Shown here: one piece after another, positions 32,584-42,396 of the stretch | How the letters are laid out: every line of letters begins with the position of its first letter | Numbering within the stretch: the first letter of the stretch is position 1 | NCBI GenBank assembly: GCA_037190485.1 | Contig: JBBCJB010000001.1 | Location: 1 to 64,000, forward strand | Source of the DNA: Parapedobacter sp037190485 | GTDB taxonomy: Bacteria; Bacteroidota; Bacteroidia; Sphingobacteriales; Sphingobacteriaceae | Length of the DNA stretch: 64,000 nt | Direction of reading: 5' to 3' | Program-made: the position numbers and the translations under genes | Notes under the pieces: generated by a model | What the model saw: only the letters and a program-made list of their open reading frames with translations | What the model was told of the DNA's origin: nothing | Database searches by the model: none

Positions 32584-35034
32584 ATGAGCAATTTTGATCC
32601 ATTTGATTTTAACCAAGCAATCCCCATTATAAATGAAGATACCGAATTCTTCCCACTGATGAGCCAGCAAGACGAGGATGAGATGAGCAATGCCGATTTG
32701 CCCGACTCGCTATCCATCCTTCCGTTGCGCAACACCGTCTTGTTTCCCGGCGTCGTCATCCCGATCACGGTGGGGCGCGACAAGTCCATCAAGTTGGTCA
32801 AGGAGGCTTACAAGGGGAATCGCACCATCGGTGTGGTGTCGCAACAGAACATGGCCATCGAGGACCCGACGTTCGACCAGCTGAACAAGGTGGGCACGGT
32901 GGCGATGATCATCAAGATCCTGCAGATGCCCGATGGCAATACCACGGTGATCATCCAGGGCAAACAGCGGTTCAAGCTGCTTGAGCTGATCCAAACCGAA
33001 CCCTATATCAAGGCCCATATCGAACGATTCGAGGAGAAGAAAAGACGCAAGGCGACAAAAGAATTCAACGCGCTCATCTCCTCGATCAAGGAGATGGCCT
33101 TGCAGATCATCAACCTTTCCCCGCACATCCCCAGCGAGGCTGGCATCGCCATCAAAAACATCGAGAGCCCCGCCTTCCTGATCAATTTCATTTCGTCCAA
33201 CCTCAACGCGGACCTCCCCTTCAAGCAACAACTGCTCGAACTCGCCGATTTGGATAAACGGGCGTCAAAAGTGCTCGAACAGCTCAATGTCGAGCTTCAG
33301 TTGCTGGAACTCAAGAACCAGATCCAGAACAAGGTAAGGGGAGACCTGGACAAGCAACAGCGCGACTACTTCCTCAACCAACAGTTGAAAACCATCCAGG
33401 AAGAACTGGGTGGAAATACGCCCGACCTGGAAATAGAGGACTTGCGCAAGCGCGCAAAAGCGAAAAAGTGGGCCAAGGACGTGGGCACGCATTTCAACAA
33501 GGAGCTTGACAAATTGGCCCGCATCAATCCGGCTGCCGCCGACTACTCCGTACAGGTCAATTACCTGGAGTTGCTGCTCGAGCTGCCTTGGGAGGAATTC
33601 ACGAAAGACAATTTTGACCTGAACAGGGCCAGGCGAATCCTCGACAAGGATCATTACGGACTGGAAAAAGTGAAACAGCGCATCATCGAGTACCTGGCGG
33701 TCCTGAAGCTCAAGCGCAACATGAAGGCCCCGATCCTTTGCCTGGTGGGCCCTCCCGGCGTCGGGAAAACCTCGCTGGGCAAATCCATCGCCAAGGCGCT
33801 TGGGCGCAAGTACACGCGCATGGCGCTGGGCGGCATCCGGGACGAAGCCGAAATCAGGGGACATCGCAAAACCTACATCGGGGCGATGCCGGGTCGCATC
33901 ATCCAGTCGCTCAAAAAGGCGGGGGCGTCCAATCCGGTATTCGTGCTCGATGAGATCGATAAAGTGGGAAGCGATTTCCGCGGGGATCCCTCTTCCGCCT
34001 TGCTCGAGGTGCTCGACCCCGAGCAGAATAGCGCCTTCTACGATCACTACGTGGAATTGGATTACGACCTGTCTAATGTGATGTTCATCGCAACGGCAAA
34101 CTCGCTGAGCAGCATACAGCCCGCATTGCTCGACCGCATGGAAATCATCGAGGTAAACGGCTACACGATCGAGGAAAAAATCGAAATCGCCAAGAAACAC
34201 TTGATTCCCAAGCAACGGGAGCTGCATGGCCTCGAGAACAAGGACGTTTCCATACGCCAGAAGCTCATCGAGAAAATCATCGAGGAGTACACACGGGAAT
34301 CGGGCGTGCGCGGACTGGAAAAGAAAATCGGTTCCATCGTTCGGGGCGTGGCCACGCACATCGTCATGGAAGACCCCTTGCCGAAGCCCATCGATGAGCA
34401 CGTGGTCGAAAAGATCCTTGGCGCCCCGATATTCGACAAGGAATTCTACGAAGGCAATGATGTCGCGGGCGTCGTGACCGGACTGGCCTGGACACAGGTT
34501 GGCGGCGACATCCTCTACATCGAGTCCAGCCTGAGCCCGGGCAAGGGAAAATTGGCCTTGACCGGCAATCTGGGCGATGTCATGAAAGAATCCGCGAGCA
34601 TCGCGATGGCCTATCTCCGGGCCAATGCCGCTGAATTCGGCATCGACTACGGGGTGTTCGACCAGTGGGATGTCCACGTCCACGTCCCTGCCGGGGCGAC
34701 CCCCAAAGACGGACCTTCGGCCGGCATCACCATGCTGACGGCGCTGGCATCGAGTTTTACCCAACGCAAGGTCAAGGAAAAGCTGGCCATGACGGGCGAG
34801 ATCACGCTGCGTGGCAAGGTACTCCCCGTGGGTGGCATCAAGGAGAAGATACTGGCCGCCAAACGGGCCAACATCAAGGAAGTGATCCTGTCCAAAGCCA
34901 ACAGGAAGGACATCCAGGAAATCAAGGCGGACTACATCAAGGACCTCACCTTCCACTACGTCACGGAGATGCGCGAGGTGGTCGATATCGCGTTGCTGAA
35001 ACAAAAGGTCAGGAACCCAAAGAAGTTAAATTAA
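32584..35034 (+). CDS. lon: ATP-dependent Lon protease
   Basis: An 816-aa protein started at ATG 32584 (MSNFDPFDFNQAIPI); the open frame back to 32476 has no credible start. Residues about 40-240 are the LON substrate-binding domain (SLSILPLRNTVLFPGV). The AAA+ ATPase follows with Walker A GPPGVGKT (about 388) and FVLDEIDK. The serine-lysine protease is at about 600-800: nucleophile Ser in DGPSAGIT (about 711), Lys in GGIKEKILAAKRA. It degrades damaged and regulatory proteins in the cytosol. The acidic N-terminal extension is longer than in the E. coli enzyme. Confidence 0.97.
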   Translation: MSNFDPFDFNQAIPIINEDTEFFPLMSQQDEDEMSNADLPDSLSILPLRNTVLFPGVVIPITVGRDKSIKLVKEAYKGNRTIGVVSQQNMAIEDPTFDQLNKVGTVAMIIKILQMPDGNTTVIIQGKQRFKLLELIQTEPYIKAHIERFEEKKRRKATKEFNALISSIKEMALQIINLSPHIPSEAGIAIKNIESPAFLINFISSNLNADLPFKQQLLELADLDKRASKVLEQLNVELQLLELKNQIQNKVRGDLDKQQRDYFLNQQLKTIQEELGGNTPDLEIEDLRKRAKAKKWAKDVGTHFNKELDKLARINPAAADYSVQVNYLELLLELPWEEFTKDNFDLNRARRILDKDHYGLEKVKQRIIEYLAVLKLKRNMKAPILCLVGPPGVGKTSLGKSIAKALGRKYTRMALGGIRDEAEIRGHRKTYIGAMPGRIIQSLKKAGASNPVFVLDEIDKVGSDFRGDPSSALLEVLDPEQNSAFYDHYVELDYDLSNVMFIATANSLSSIQPALLDRMEIIEVNGYTIEEKIEIAKKHLIPKQRELHGLENKDVSIRQKLIEKIIEEYTRESGVRGLEKKIGSIVRGVATHIVMEDPLPKPIDEHVVEKILGAPIFDKEFYEGNDVAGVVTGLAWTQVGGDILYIESSLSPGKGKLALTGNLGDVMKESASIAMAYLRANAAEFGIDYGVFDQWDVHVHVPAGATPKDGPSAGITMLTALASSFTQRKVKEKLAMTGEITLRGKVLPVGGIKEKILAAKRANIKEVILSKANRKDIQEIKADYIKDLTFHYVTEMREVVDIALLKQKVRNPKKLN

Positions 35035-35050
35035 TTGCTATCTTAGCTAC

Positions 35051-36343
35051 ATGCTTATAGAATCGCTGATAATCTTGGCGTTGATCCTGTTGAACGGTGT
35101 CTTTTCGGCATCGGAAATCGCCATCGTATCGAGCCGGAAAGCGCGGCTGCAGGTACTGGCCGACCGGAAAAACGCCGTAGCCAAACAGGTGCTCAAACTG
35201 AAGGATTCGCCGAACCAATTCCTCTCCACCGTCCAGATTGGCATCACGCTGATCGGTATCCTGACCGGTATTTTCGGCGGGGCGACCATCGCGCAGCGAT
35301 TGGACGTGTACCTGTCTGAAATCGCATGGCTCGACGGATACAGTTCCCAGATTTCCGTGCTCATCGTCGTGATCGCCATCACGTTCTTCACCTTGGTCTT
35401 GGGTGAGTTGGTGCCCAAGCGCATCGGTTTGGCCATCCCGGAGAAATACGCCATGGTGGTCGCCATCCCGATGAATATACTCAGCCTGGCCATGAAACCG
35501 TTCGTATGGCTGCTGAGCGCTACCACCGAAGGCATCGTGCGCCTGCTCAACATCAAGTCTTCGCACAATGCCGTGACCGAGGAAGAAATCAAGGCCCTTG
35601 TCGACGAGGGCGCCGATAGCGGTGCCATCGAACACATCGAGCACGAAATCGTGGATCGCGTATTCAGTCTGGGCGACAAACGGGCCGTCAACCTGATGAC
35701 CCACCGGAGCAACATCGAATGGCTGGATATCGACGACGACTATAAAACCCATAAGGAAACCATCCTCGAAAGTGGACATACCGTATATCCGGTCTGCCAA
35801 GGCGGCCTGGACAACATCATCGGTGTGGTGCATATCAAGTCCTTGCTCAAGCAATACCTGATCGAGCGCCCCATCCAGCTCAAGGAGTTGACGCAACCGC
35901 TCAACTATGTGCACGAGAACAGCTCGGCCTACAGTATCCTGAATAAATTCAAGACGTCCAAGATACATCAAGCCGTCGTGCTCGACGAATACGGATCGCT
36001 GCAAGGGATCGTGACCATCAACGACATCTTGAGCAACCTCGTAGGCGACATCTCTGACGGCGATACCGCCGAACGCCCCGAGATCGTGACGCGCGAAGAC
36101 GGCAGCTTCCTCATCGATGGGCAATACCAACTCGACGATTTGCTTGCTGCGCTCGGCATCGAGACGTCTGAAGCAGAAGACGATAGCCTTGGGGGCATCA
36201 ACACGTTGGGCGGCTTGATCCTCCTGAAATTAGGCCATATGCCCACGGCCGGCGAACACGTCCAATGGAAAAACCACGAGTTCGAGGTCGTGGACATGGA
36301 CGGCAACCGCATCGACAAGGTATTGGTTACCTTTCGCGGCTGA
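35051..36343 (+). CDS. CorC/HlyC-type hemolysin-like membrane protein
   Basis: A 430-aa protein with an N-terminal DUF21 (CNNM) membrane domain of about 1-190: MLIESLIILALILLNGVFSA, SASEIAIVSSRKARL, QFLSTVQIGITLIG. A CBS-domain pair follows (about 205-330, MTHRSNIEWLD and AVVLDEYGSLQGIVTINDIL, quoted in part), and the transporter-associated CorC_HlyC domain ends it (about 345-425). Such proteins are linked to Mg/Co efflux or envelope maintenance; transport is inferred. It follows lon after 16 nt and converges with pyrF. Confidence 0.92.
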   Translation: MLIESLIILALILLNGVFSASEIAIVSSRKARLQVLADRKNAVAKQVLKLKDSPNQFLSTVQIGITLIGILTGIFGGATIAQRLDVYLSEIAWLDGYSSQISVLIVVIAITFFTLVLGELVPKRIGLAIPEKYAMVVAIPMNILSLAMKPFVWLLSATTEGIVRLLNIKSSHNAVTEEEIKALVDEGADSGAIEHIEHEIVDRVFSLGDKRAVNLMTHRSNIEWLDIDDDYKTHKETILESGHTVYPVCQGGLDNIIGVVHIKSLLKQYLIERPIQLKELTQPLNYVHENSSAYSILNKFKTSKIHQAVVLDEYGSLQGIVTINDILSNLVGDISDGDTAERPEIVTREDGSFLIDGQYQLDDLLAALGIETSEAEDDSLGGINTLGGLILLKLGHMPTAGEHVQWKNHEFEVVDMDGNRIDKVLVTFRG

Positions 36344-37172
36344 TCAATCCCCTTTCGATCAATTCCCGCTCCATCTCTTGCTGGATGGCGAATGCCTCCG
36401 CACGGGCCCGTTCGGCGAAGTCGACGGTATCCGAGGCATAGATGACCGACCTGGTCGCGTTCACCAACAGACCGCAATCGGCATTCATGCCATAGCGGCA
36501 CACCTCGGCCAGGCTCCCACCTTGCGCGCCCACGCCGGGCACCAACAGGAAGTGATCGGGCGCGTGCTTGCGGATGGTGGCAAAGGCTTCTCCCCGGGTG
36601 GCCCCGACCACGTACATCAGGTTTTCCGTGGTGCCCAAGGCATTGGATTTGCGGATGACCTGTTCGAACAATTGCTCGCCGCTGGTGTCGGCAATGGTCT
36701 GGAAATCGAGCCCCCCGGCATTGGATGTCAACGCCAGGACGATGGTCCACTTCCCTTCGAATGCCAGGAATGGCTGCAGCGAGTCATGGCCCATATAAGG
36801 AGCAACCGTGATCGCATCGAAATCGAGTCCTGACGTCGCTTCGTCGAAGAAAGCCTGCGCATACATCTTGGAGGTATTGCCGATGTCGCCGCGTTTGGCA
36901 TCCGCGATGCGCAGGCAATCGCTGGGTAACGCCTGGCAGGTGCGCTGCAAGCTTTGCCATCCACTCACGCCGCGGCATTCGTAAAACGCGATGTTTGGCT
37001 TATACGCCACGCAGAGATCCGCCGTGGCTTCGATGATCCGGCGATTGAATTCGAAAACAGGGTCTTCGGCGTCCAGCAGGTGCGTTGGGATCTTGGAGAT
37101 ATCGGTATCAAGGCCTATGCATAGGAAAGAACGCTTGCGCTTGATTTGGTGAATCAGTTCTTGACGGGTCAT
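36327..37172 (-). CDS. pyrF: Orotidine 5'-phosphate decarboxylase (type 2)
   Basis: A 281-aa protein (MTRQELIHQIKRKRSFLCIG). The catalytic lysine is in RIADAKRGDIGNT, and substrate motifs include FLCIGLDTD at the N-terminus and LLVPGVGAQGG towards the end. The length and the ADAKRGD form place it with the longer type 2 enzymes. It makes UMP in pyrimidine synthesis. It overlaps the 3' end of the convergent CorC-like gene by 17 nt and lies 16 nt after tlpA. Confidence 0.96.
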   Translation of the reverse strand: MTRQELIHQIKRKRSFLCIGLDTDISKIPTHLLDAEDPVFEFNRRIIEATADLCVAYKPNIAFYECRGVSGWQSLQRTCQALPSDCLRIADAKRGDIGNTSKMYAQAFFDEATSGLDFDAITVAPYMGHDSLQPFLAFEGKWTIVLALTSNAGGLDFQTIADTSGEQLFEQVIRKSNALGTTENLMYVVGATRGEAFATIRKHAPDHFLLVPGVGAQGGSLAEVCRYGMNADCGLLVNATRSVIYASDTVDFAERARAEAFAIQQEMERELIERGLISRER

Positions 37173-37188
37173 CTGTTGGGTTTGACGC

Positions 37189-37782
37189 TTATTCCTCGAT
37201 CAGTTTGGTGATGAAATCGGCCACTTCAGGCCTGCTGTAATCGGCCATCCCTTCGTGTTTGGCCGCTATCTGTCCCTTTTTATCGAGTATGATGGTGGTG
37301 GGAATGGCACCACCGAGCCAATGATTGGGGATATTGCCTACGGGGATGTGTACCGGCAACCCCAATTTCTTGCTTTCCATGAACTTCTTGGATTTCTCGT
37401 ATTGGCCGTCCACGTCGGCCATGACGAAGATCACGTCCCCGTTATCCTTGAACTTGCCGTAAAGCTTGTCGATCGAAGGCATCTCGGCGATGCAGGGTGG
37501 GCACCAAGTAGCCCAAAAATTGATGAATACGACCTTGCCGGTTTGGTTGGCGACATCGATGCGATTCCCCGAGCCATCCGTGAAATAAACGGATGCACTC
37601 GCGGCCGTTTCGACCGGCGTCTGGACCGATGCGGCATCCTCGCGATCCAAATCGGCCTTGAACAGGCCGATTTTCAAAAGGCCACGGTTTACCCATGCCT
37701 TCGTGTCCGGGCTAACGAACAGCACGACGGCAAAAATGACCAGTACAGCAGCGATGATATTGGTGATCTTGATCCTCTTCAT
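37189..37782 (-). CDS. TlpA-like thiol-disulfide reductase
   Basis: A 197-aa protein with an N-terminal membrane anchor (IIAAVLVIFAVVLFVSPD) and a periplasmic thioredoxin fold (about 70-195). The active site is WCPPC in FINFWATWCPPCIAEMP, and the cis-Pro region is IPTTIILDKKG. It reduces disulfides of exported proteins, often in cytochrome maturation. A TACCTTTG box 24 nt upstream suggests it also has its own promoter within the long minus-strand run. Partner proteins are not adjacent. Confidence 0.93.
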   Translation of the reverse strand: MKRIKITNIIAAVLVIFAVVLFVSPDTKAWVNRGLLKIGLFKADLDREDAASVQTPVETAASASVYFTDGSGNRIDVANQTGKVVFINFWATWCPPCIAEMPSIDKLYGKFKDNGDVIFVMADVDGQYEKSKKFMESKKLGLPVHIPVGNIPNHWLGGAIPTTIILDKKGQIAAKHEGMADYSRPEVADFITKLIEE

Positions 37783-37806
37783 AGTTATACGCTAGGCCTC
37801 ACCACG

Positions 37807-37814
37807 CAAAGGTA
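37807..37814 (-). promoter_or_regulatory. -7 box upstream of tlpA-pyrF
   Basis: CAAAGGTA is TACCTTTG on the minus strand, 24 nt before ATG 37782. Confidence 0.6.
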
Positions 37815-37831
37815 GGCAAAATACCCGTACT

Positions 37832-38701
37832 TTAAAGCGCTCCTTCCACGCCCAAGCCAAATAACGCAAAATCATACTTCACCGGGTCGTCGGGATCCAG
37901 CATGCGCAGGTTGTCCGTGAGTTCGCATGCCGTTTTCCAATCCGATTGCTTGCGTAGGATAAGCCCGAGCTTGCGTGCCACCCGCTCCACGTGCACATCG
38001 CACGGACAGATGAGCTGTGCGGGCGCCGGCCTATTCCACAGGCCGAAATCCACGCCCCTCCCATCCCTTCGCACCATCCAGCGCAAGAACATGTTCAGTC
38101 GTTTGCAAGCCGATTGTTGCCGCGGTGAGCTGATGTGCTTTTTCGTGCGCAGCGGGTGGTCGGGCAGGCTGAAGAAATAGGCCTTGAACCGGTTCAACGC
38201 CCCCTCGACGCTTACCGGGGGCCTGGCCATTTCCGGCAGGTAGCACGCCGGTGAGGATAGCGGGCTCGCGCCTGCCTCGGGGCGGACCTCATCGGCATAT
38301 TCGGGGCGGAAAATTGCATCGGGCAACGGCACGAATGCATCTTCCAACGAGTCGTGCCGGGCATAGTGCGCCCGGAAAAAACCGACGAAGTAAAGCAGGT
38401 CCACCTCATTGAACGTGCGGTGCTTGAACCCCAAGAGGTGGCGTAAATCGGTGTCGCGATGATTCTTCACGAACTCATGGGGCGCGCCGTCCATCCGCTG
38501 GATCAGCTCCATGCACTTGTTGATGATGGTCTTGCGCTGTCCCCAAGCCAGTATCGAAGCAAAGAACGCCATGATTTCGATATCCCCACGCGCCGAAAAC
38601 CGATGCGGGATACTGATGGGGTCGTCTTGGATGAAGGCGGGCTGGTTGTATTCGTCGACCTTTTGATCCAGGAATCCTTTCAAGTCGGCCATCTGGCTCA
38701 T
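37832..38701 (-). CDS. TIGR02757/DUF2400 family protein
   Basis: A 289-aa protein started at ATG 38701 (MSQMADLKGFLD), 8 nt after the metB stop. Family motifs include PISIPHRFSARGDIEIMAFFASILAWGQRKTI (quoted as FSARGDIEIMAFF and ASILAWGQRKTI), GFKHRTFN and RLNMFLRWMVRRDGRGVDFG in part, with the end CELTDNLRMLDPDDPVKYDFALFGLG. The family resembles HhH-GPD DNA glycosylases in fold, but no activity has been shown to my knowledge. It is a common Bacteroidota gene. Confidence 0.9.
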   Translation of the reverse strand: MSQMADLKGFLDQKVDEYNQPAFIQDDPISIPHRFSARGDIEIMAFFASILAWGQRKTIINKCMELIQRMDGAPHEFVKNHRDTDLRHLLGFKHRTFNEVDLLYFVGFFRAHYARHDSLEDAFVPLPDAIFRPEYADEVRPEAGASPLSSPACYLPEMARPPVSVEGALNRFKAYFFSLPDHPLRTKKHISSPRQQSACKRLNMFLRWMVRRDGRGVDFGLWNRPAPAQLICPCDVHVERVARKLGLILRKQSDWKTACELTDNLRMLDPDDPVKYDFALFGLGVEGAL

Positions 38702-38709
38702 TTCCCGAA

Positions 38710-39855
38710 TCAAGATAGCGCCTGCTCCAAATCGGCCAGCAGATCATCGATATCCTCGATACCGACACTGATCCGGATCAGGTTGTCGACCACCCCGACC
38801 CGCTCCCGGACATCCTTCGGTATCGACCCGTGGGTCATGGTGGCCGGATGGTTGATCAATGATTCAACGCCTCCCAGCGATTCGGCCAGCGTGAAGACCT
38901 TGAATGACGAGGCGATGCGGAAGGTTTCCTGGAGCGAGGCATCCCGCAACACCACCGACACCATCCCGCCGAAGTCACGCATCTGCCTTTTAGCGACATC
39001 GTGCCCCGGGTGGTCCTCGAATCCGGGCCAATATGTTTTCTCGATCTTCGGATGTGCCTTCAGGTATTCGGCTACGCGGCGACCGTTTGCGCAATGCGCC
39101 TGCATGCGCAGGTGCAACGTCTTGATGCCGCGCAGCACCAGGAAGCTGTCCTGTGGTCCGGGTGTACCCCCGCAGGCATTGTAGTAGAAAAATAGCCGGT
39201 CATGGAGTTCCTTATCGTTGACGACCAACGCCCCCATGACCACGTCCGAATGGCCGCCGATGTATTTGGTCACGGAGTGCATCACGATGTCCGCCCCCGA
39301 ATCGAGCGGGTTTTGCAGGTAGGGCGAGGCGAAGGTGTTGTCTACGGCCAACAGTGCATCCGATGGCCTCGGCAACTTGCCGATGGCTTCGATGTCGGCA
39401 AGCTTCAACGTCGGGTTGGTGGGGGTTTCGATCCAAATCAACCGTGTATTGGCGTTGATACGCCCGGCGATGCGCTCGGGCCTGGACGTATCCACGAAAT
39501 GGAATTTGATGCCGTAGTGTTCATACACCTTGGTGAACATCCGGTAGGACCCGCCATAAAGGTCGTCCCCCGTGATGACCTCATCGCCGGGCCGAAGCAG
39601 TTTCAAGACCGTTTCGGTGGCCGCCATGCCGCTGGAAAACGCCAATCCGTGCCGTCCATTCTCCAATGCGGCGAGGCAATCCTCCAATGCTTTCCGCGTC
39701 GGGTTCGTCCCGCGCGAATACTCATAGCCCTTGTGATCGCCGGGCGCGGCCTGCCGGTAGGTGGACGTTTGATAGATGGGGGTCATCACGGCCCCGGTGG
39801 TCGGGTCTGCATGTTGCCCGGCATGAATGGCTTTCGTCGCGAATTTGTACTCCAT
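38710..39855 (-). CDS. Cystathionine gamma-synthase/lyase family PLP enzyme
   Basis: A 381-aa protein (MEYKFATKAIHAGQHADPTT). The PLP lysine is in HSVTKYIGGHSD, and FSSGMAATETVLKLLRPGDE, GTNPTRKALE and VGLIDNLIR-like ends (VGVVDNLIRISVG) are standard. It belongs to the MetB/MetC/CGL group; sequence alone does not separate gamma-synthase from gamma-lyase. Either way it acts in transsulfuration between cysteine and methionine. It is followed after 8 nt by the TIGR02757 gene. An imperfect -7 box (TACCTTTA) is upstream. Confidence 0.93.
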   Translation of the reverse strand: MEYKFATKAIHAGQHADPTTGAVMTPIYQTSTYRQAAPGDHKGYEYSRGTNPTRKALEDCLAALENGRHGLAFSSGMAATETVLKLLRPGDEVITGDDLYGGSYRMFTKVYEHYGIKFHFVDTSRPERIAGRINANTRLIWIETPTNPTLKLADIEAIGKLPRPSDALLAVDNTFASPYLQNPLDSGADIVMHSVTKYIGGHSDVVMGALVVNDKELHDRLFFYYNACGGTPGPQDSFLVLRGIKTLHLRMQAHCANGRRVAEYLKAHPKIEKTYWPGFEDHPGHDVAKRQMRDFGGMVSVVLRDASLQETFRIASSFKVFTLAESLGGVESLINHPATMTHGSIPKDVRERVGVVDNLIRISVGIEDIDDLLADLEQALS

Positions 39856-39933
39856 GATGCTGTTCGATATGCTATATGAGCGGTAAAGGTATCAAAGTTC
39901 TGCCGATAACCGAACGAAACGCAGGCACATTCG

Positions 39934-40725
39934 CTAGAATTGAAGCGGCGACGGGTATCGGAATCGATAGTCCAATTCGTTCTGCAGGCGCGCAGGAGAG
40001 ACCACCTTGGCGGTCCGGTCGCCTTCCGCGAATGCGATCGGCAATCCATAGCCATGCTTGGCCGCGGACACCTCGATGACCGCTTGCTTGAGTGGATGCT
40101 CCGGACAGACCACGTTGTACGTTTTTCCGTGCATCCCGCGTTCGACCATCGTGAGGATAACCCCGATCACATCCATCACGTGTATCGAATTGGCGGGCTG
40201 CTGACCGATCTGGCAAACCTTGTCGACGAAATACTTGGCCATGATGCGATCATAACCGAATAAACCGCCCAGCCGGAGCACGTTGAGTCCCGGGTGCTCG
40301 GCCCGGAGCATGGTCTCTCCGAGCAGCAACCGCGGCTCGAGGTCTTCGTCGCCCAGGGTGTTTTCGGCTAGGATTCCATCGATTTTCGGGTAGATGCCCA
40401 CCGAACCGAAAAAAAAGGACTGCCGGAACGAAATCCGTCGCAAGAAATGCTGCAACCCGGCGAAACGGTGCCTGATCGCATCGATGCTGTCCTTACGCCT
40501 CACGGGTACGCTCACGACCAGCAGGTCGAACATCTCGCGGCCAAGCGTGGCATACTGCCCTACCCCATCGAAGTCTGCCACGTACGCGGACACACCGTCC
40601 ATTTGCGCCAGACGCCGCGCCTTTTCGGGCGATGTGCAGGTCGCCCACACGCGATACCCATTTCCGACGAGCCTTGCCGCCAGGTGCGTACCGACCCATC
40701 CACACCCCAGGATCAACGCGTTCAT
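39934..40725 (-). CDS. NAD(P)-dependent epimerase-like (atypical SDR) protein
   Basis: A 263-aa protein. The Rossmann glycine motif is LGCGWVGTHLAARL at the very start, and the expected atypical SDR pattern continues with FFGSVGIYP and NVLRLGGLFGYDR. A nearby Lys follows the Tyr, so catalysis is likely but the substrate is unknown; the family includes YeeZ-type and nucleotide-sugar-like enzymes. The stop is 78 bp upstream of metB and the start 13 nt after proS, so cotranscription with proS is likely. Confidence 0.85.
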   Translation of the reverse strand: MNALILGCGWVGTHLAARLVGNGYRVWATCTSPEKARRLAQMDGVSAYVADFDGVGQYATLGREMFDLLVVSVPVRRKDSIDAIRHRFAGLQHFLRRISFRQSFFFGSVGIYPKIDGILAENTLGDEDLEPRLLLGETMLRAEHPGLNVLRLGGLFGYDRIMAKYFVDKVCQIGQQPANSIHVMDVIGVILTMVERGMHGKTYNVVCPEHPLKQAVIEVSAAKHGYGLPIAFAEGDRTAKVVSPARLQNELDYRFRYPSPLQF

Positions 40726-40738
40726 TGCCTTCCTCCCG

Positions 40739-42211
40739 TCAATACGCTTTCGCGAACAGGACGCGCTGCCGCGATGGCTTGCCGGTGCGGATGCAAACCC
40801 CGTCTTCGGCTATGCCATCCAACGGTATGCACCGTATCGTGGCCTTCGTCTCTTCCTTGATCAGCTGTTCGGTTTCGGGGGTGCCATCCCAATGGGCCGA
40901 CACGAAGCCGCCGGGGCCGTCGAGCACGCGCTTGAATTCCTCGTATGAATTGACCTCGATGGTATTCGCATCCCGGAATGCCAGGGCCTTGCCGTAGATC
41001 TGTTGCTGGATATCGGACAACAAGGTTTCCACCCGGTCGGCCAATCCATCCTGTGCCACGGTTTCCTTGGCCTGGGTGTCTCGGCGGGCGATCTCGACGG
41101 TGTTGTTTTGCATGTCGCGGGCGCCCACGGCGATACGCACCGGTACGCCTTTCAATTCCCATTCGGCGAATTTGAAGCCCGGCCGTTGCGTGTCGCGATC
41201 GTCATACTTCACGGAGATGCCCTTGGCTTTCAGCTCGCCTATCAGCGTATCCGCCAAATCGCCGATCGCTCGCCGTTCGTCATCGGTCTTGTAAATCGGC
41301 ACCACCACCACCTGTATCGGTGCCAACTGCGGGGGCAACACCAACCCTTGGTCGTCTGAGTGCGCCATGATCAATGCCCCCATCAAACGGGTAGACACGC
41401 CCCACGAGGTGGCCCATACGTAATCCTGCTTACCGTCCTTGGCCGTGAACTTGACATCGAAAGCCTTGGCGAAATTCTGTCCGAGGAAGTGCGATGTGCC
41501 GGCCTGAAGTGCTTTCCCGTCCTGCATCAGTGCTTCGATGCACAACGTGTCCAAGGCACCGGCAAACCGCTCGTTCTCGGTCTTGCGTCCACGGATGACT
41601 GGAAGCGCCATCCAGTTTTCCGCGAAATCGGCATAGACGCCCAACATCCGGTCGGCTTCCTCGATCGCCTCCTCACGGGTCGCATGGGCCGTATGCCCTT
41701 CCTGCCAAAGGAACTCCGCCGTGCGCAGGAACAGCCGGGTACGCATTTCCCAACGCACCACGTTGGCCCATTGGTTCACCAAGATGGGCAGGTCGCGATA
41801 CGATTCGATCCAACCCTTATAGGTGTTCCAGATGATGGTCTCCGACGTGGGCCTGACGATAAGCTCCTCTTCCAACTTCGCCGATTCATCCACCACGATA
41901 TTACCCGTGCCGTCATTTTTCAACCGATAATGCGTCACCACCGCACACTCTGTCGCAAAGCCTTCCACGTGCGAGGCTTCCTTGGAAAAGAACGACTTGG
42001 GGATGAACAAAGGGAAGTACGCATTGCTGTGCCCGGTATCCTTGAACATCTTATCCAATGCAGCCTGCATTTTCTCCCAGATGGCGTAGCCGTACGGCTT
42101 GATGACCATGCACCCGCGCACGGCGGAGTGTTCAGCCAGGTCGGCTTTGGCCACCAATTCGTTGTACCATTGGGAATAATCACTGTCCCGGCTTGTAATT
42201 CCTTTGCTCAT
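40739..42211 (-). CDS. proS: Prolyl-tRNA synthetase (short, archaeal/eukaryote-like type)
   Basis: A 490-aa class II synthetase. The class II motifs are seen as GCMVIKPYGYAIWEKMQ, RPTSETIIWNTYKGWI with the following NQWANVVRWEMRTRLFLRTAEFLWQEGHTAH (quoted as NQWANVVRWEMRTRLFLR and EFLWQEGHTAH), and TSWGVSTRLMGALIMAH near the middle. It lacks the editing insertion of the longer bacterial type, and it ends in Tyr (LFAKAY), as in the archaeal-like group. It charges tRNA-Pro. A TACCTTTG box is 64 nt upstream. Confidence 0.96.
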   Translation of the reverse strand: MSKGITSRDSDYSQWYNELVAKADLAEHSAVRGCMVIKPYGYAIWEKMQAALDKMFKDTGHSNAYFPLFIPKSFFSKEASHVEGFATECAVVTHYRLKNDGTGNIVVDESAKLEEELIVRPTSETIIWNTYKGWIESYRDLPILVNQWANVVRWEMRTRLFLRTAEFLWQEGHTAHATREEAIEEADRMLGVYADFAENWMALPVIRGRKTENERFAGALDTLCIEALMQDGKALQAGTSHFLGQNFAKAFDVKFTAKDGKQDYVWATSWGVSTRLMGALIMAHSDDQGLVLPPQLAPIQVVVVPIYKTDDERRAIGDLADTLIGELKAKGISVKYDDRDTQRPGFKFAEWELKGVPVRIAVGARDMQNNTVEIARRDTQAKETVAQDGLADRVETLLSDIQQQIYGKALAFRDANTIEVNSYEEFKRVLDGPGGFVSAHWDGTPETEQLIKEETKATIRCIPLDGIAEDGVCIRTGKPSRQRVLFAKAY

Positions 42212-42274
42212 TGTTTGAATTCGATAAAATTATGCCAATATTTGCGGTTTGAAGACCATATGAATTTTGCCGAA

Positions 42275-42282
42275 CAAAGGTA
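42275..42282 (-). promoter_or_regulatory. proS promoter (-7 box)
   Basis: CAAAGGTA is TACCTTTG on the minus strand, 64 nt upstream of the proS start at 42211. Confidence 0.6.
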
Positions 42283-42396
42283 GACGCTTTTGTCCAATTA
42301 CCGAACAAAAAAATGACTGGAGCGTTAAACCAAACGACCCCTGTTCAGTCTATGGTCTAGGAAGCAAAGGCTGTAATCCAACGAAAGGAAGAAGAA

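Noticed and set aside
33265..35004. 579-codon minus-strand ORF
   Set aside because: It lies opposite lon, which has full ATPase and protease motifs.
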